DNA of 64,000 nt from Pseudomonas lini (GTDB lineage: Bacteria > Pseudomonadota > Gammaproteobacteria > Pseudomonadales > Pseudomonadaceae). The notes under the pieces are model-generated. The model saw only the letters and a program-made list of their open reading frames with translations. It was not told the origin of the DNA and searched no databases. A program made the position numbers and the translations under genes. Location of the stretch: positions 62,001 through 126,000 of the forward strand of contig NZ_JYLB01000007.1 in assembly GCF_001042905.1 (NCBI RefSeq). The letters are read 5' to 3'. This document shows, piece by piece, positions 62,391-64,000 of the stretch; positions within the stretch are counted from its first letter, which is position 1, and every line of letters begins with the position of its first letter.

Positions 62391-63317
62391 ATGAAGAAAA
62401 TCATCTTGTTAGTTTGGGCCTTTCTGTTGGTTGCCTGTTCTACCCAGCGAGAAGAACAGGTGCCGCTTCAGAGCGTATCGAATGAAGAACAACTGGCCCC
62501 CTTGGCGCAAAGCCGAAATAATGGCGCTGCAGTCGCTGCCGATCTCAATGTCAAATGGAGTCAAACATCACGCAATTGTTTCAATAGTGAAACTGCACCT
62601 AGCTTTTTGTGTTCGGGTGTTGTGATTAGAGGAACAACTTATGGGGATGGCTACAATGTTTGGGATCCAAGTCCGGGTGGCGTGAAAAATGGATTTGTAG
62701 CATTTTCCTATATGCGCCAGGATTCAAAGTTTCCAGCTCTTTATGGCCATGCAAATAATGGTTATATAGCGACGCCGATTTCTGAATTGACTGCCGGGCA
62801 ATTAAGATTTCAGTACCTTTGTTTTTTTCCAATAGATGGCGCGACAGAATGGCGTTCGGATAATGGCTGTGGGCAGCACAGTCTTCACGGTGCCATAAGC
62901 CGCTATTGTTCTTCGCAAGGTATTAGTAACGCGGATCAATTCGTGGCGCACTATATGGCTAATACACCGGTCCGGGAGCAGAAGCAATGTAGCTTCGACG
63001 TTCGTGACACATCGACTTATCAAACGGCAGCCTTGTTCCGTGAGGGATTACTGGCGATGCGAAGAATTCCTAAAAATAAAGTAAACGATGAAAATGAACT
63101 TGTGGTTCGGGTTTGGAATAAGCAGGCGCCTGCCAATATGCCCATAAAGTCATTTTTTTATACAGATGCATCAGGTTTGAATCAAGCGAAAAAGAACCAA
63201 AACTCTTACTACAGCCAAACCGGCGGAAAAATTGTGCCAATCGTAAAGCTGACAATTAACAGTTCAACTTGGGCTGCCTTGTTCAGCTACTCCGCTGCTG
63301 ATCAGGTTTACCCTTGA
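62391..63317 (+). CDS. Halovibrin-like lipoprotein, paralogue 2
   Basis: A 308-residue predicted lipoprotein (MKKIILLVWAFLLVAC, lipobox LVAC, Cys16), AT-rich. Homologous along its whole length to the protein at 61105: SFLCSG, RGT, VWDPSPGG, FSYMRQD, LCFFPIDG, NGCGQ, CSFDVRD, FFYTDASG and the IVPIVKLTI strand align, with the six cysteines conserved. Signal and cysteines indicate an exported, disulfide-bonded enzyme or binding protein; NAD-glycohydrolase activity is inferred only from resemblance to halovibrins. An upstream AAGGATATT ribosome site supports the ATG at 62391. Ends before holA. Confidence 0.65.
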   Translation: MKKIILLVWAFLLVACSTQREEQVPLQSVSNEEQLAPLAQSRNNGAAVAADLNVKWSQTSRNCFNSETAPSFLCSGVVIRGTTYGDGYNVWDPSPGGVKNGFVAFSYMRQDSKFPALYGHANNGYIATPISELTAGQLRFQYLCFFPIDGATEWRSDNGCGQHSLHGAISRYCSSQGISNADQFVAHYMANTPVREQKQCSFDVRDTSTYQTAALFREGLLAMRRIPKNKVNDENELVVRVWNKQAPANMPIKSFFYTDASGLNQAKKNQNSYYSQTGGKIVPIVKLTINSSTWAALFSYSAADQVYP

Positions 63318-63379
63318 GGCTTCGTGCATTCATCGGTTATCCGAACCCGTAGCGAGAGGTGGCCCCCCGGCGGTTGGCG

Positions 63380-64000
63380 TTACTCGGCTGGTAATGCCAA
63401 TCGTTGGCCAGCCATCAAAAGTGAGAGTCGGCTCAGACTCATCCACGGCGAGCCCGCCGCCTGGCCCTTGATCTGCGCATCAATTCGCTGCGCTTCGAGC
63501 AACAACTGCGCCCAGCGTTGCGCCGAGTAGCGTTGCAGCGCCTTGCTCATCAGCGGTTTGCGTTTGTCCCAGATTGGCGGTCGGGCCTGGCTGAAGGCTT
63601 TGTCCAGTGGCACGCCCTGGCTGTATTGCAGCGAGAGGTTGGCCAGCAGGCGCAGCTCCCGGGCCAGCGCCCAGAGAATCACCGGCGGTTCGACGCCTTC
63701 GCCGCGCAACCCTTCGAGCATGCGCAGGGCGTGAGCAGCCTCGCCATTAAGAATCGCATCGGTCAGGCCGAAGACGTCGAAACGCGCACTGTCGGCCACT
63801 GCCGCTTGCACGGTTTCGACGGTGATCTGGCCACCCTCGGCCATCAGCTTGAGCTTTTCGATTTCCTGGGCGGCAGCCAGCAAGTTGCCCTCGACCCGAG
63901 CGGCGATCAGTTCGACGGCGTCCTGACTGGCGGAAAGCCCGGCCTGGGACAGGCGTTGGCGGATCCAGCTCGGCAACTGGTTGGTGTCCACTGGCCAGAT
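63380..64000 (-). CDS. holA: DNA polymerase III delta subunit, C-terminal part (cut by window edge)
   Basis: The last roughly 206 codons of HolA are in the window; the frame continues past position 64000 (family about 345 residues). HolA opens the beta clamp within the clamp-loader complex. Seen here: LPSWIRQRLSQAGLSASQDAVELIAARVEGNLLAAAQEIEKLKL and the DSARFDVFGLTDAILNGEAAHALRMLEGL block, typical of domains II and III. The clamp-binding N-terminus lies outside. Downstream in the same direction lies arfA. Confidence 0.95.
   Translation of the reverse strand: MWPVDTNQLPSWIRQRLSQAGLSASQDAVELIAARVEGNLLAAAQEIEKLKLMAEGGQITVETVQAAVADSARFDVFGLTDAILNGEAAHALRMLEGLRGEGVEPPVILWALARELRLLANLSLQYSQGVPLDKAFSQARPPIWDKRKPLMSKALQRYSAQRWAQLLLEAQRIDAQIKGQAAGSPWMSLSRLSLLMAGQRLALPAE

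Overview
The window is a chromosomal segment of a fluorescent Pseudomonas, most likely the P. fluorescens group. Three things point there: high GC and codon use in most genes, a gene order that as I recall closely follows the P. aeruginosa PA3989-PA4066 core region, and dense interspersed palindromic (REP-type) repeats typical of this group. I found no rRNA, tRNA, CRISPR array, transposase or integrase. The first gene (lhr) and the last (holA) run off the window edges.

Layout. 1-3440: lhr start, then two NAD-dependent sugar-nucleotide genes. 3640-7785: OmpW/OprG porin and a four-gene zinc-linked ABC operon. 7871-10491: small hypothetical, YbbN co-chaperone, methyltransferase, YbaY lipoprotein. 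10609-19347: nrdR, then the riboflavin/nusB/thiL/pgpA run, GTP cyclohydrolase II (ribA) and the cobalamin-binding protein btuF. 19455-24599: a frameshifted btuB, then dxs, ispA and xseB. 24600-26140: an AT-richer islet with an orphan phage-type S24 repressor. 26325-28441: ppa, mtfA, dedA. 28767-37027: a sigma-54-controlled ethanolamine operon (aldehyde dehydrogenase, permease, eutBC, acetyltransferase) with its divergent activator. 37186-46652: mpl, ubiX, small lipoproteins, a MORN/C13-peptidase lipoprotein, MaoC, LrgAB, Lon-substrate-domain protein, DedA-PAP2 fusion, mpg. 46842-58295: proA, nadD, rsfS, rlmH and the cell-shape/lipoate run mrdA-rodA-mltB-rlpA-dacC-ybeD-lipB-lipA. 58471-64000: LD-carboxypeptidase, a second lytic transglycosylase, two divergent paralogous halovibrin-like lipoproteins around a tiny arfA gene, and holA.

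How the genes work together. The riboflavin genes cover the whole path from GTP and ribulose-5-phosphate. The GCH II-like half of RibBA has lost its zinc cysteines, so the separate RibA must supply that step. Ethanolamine ammonia-lyase (EutBC) needs adenosylcobalamin, which connects it functionally to btuF and the broken btuB. The mrdA to lipA block combines peptidoglycan elongation enzymes with lipoate synthesis. The parts least explained by core metabolism are the AT-rich paralogous lipoproteins, the repressor islet with its repeated half-sites, and the MORN-protease lipoprotein.
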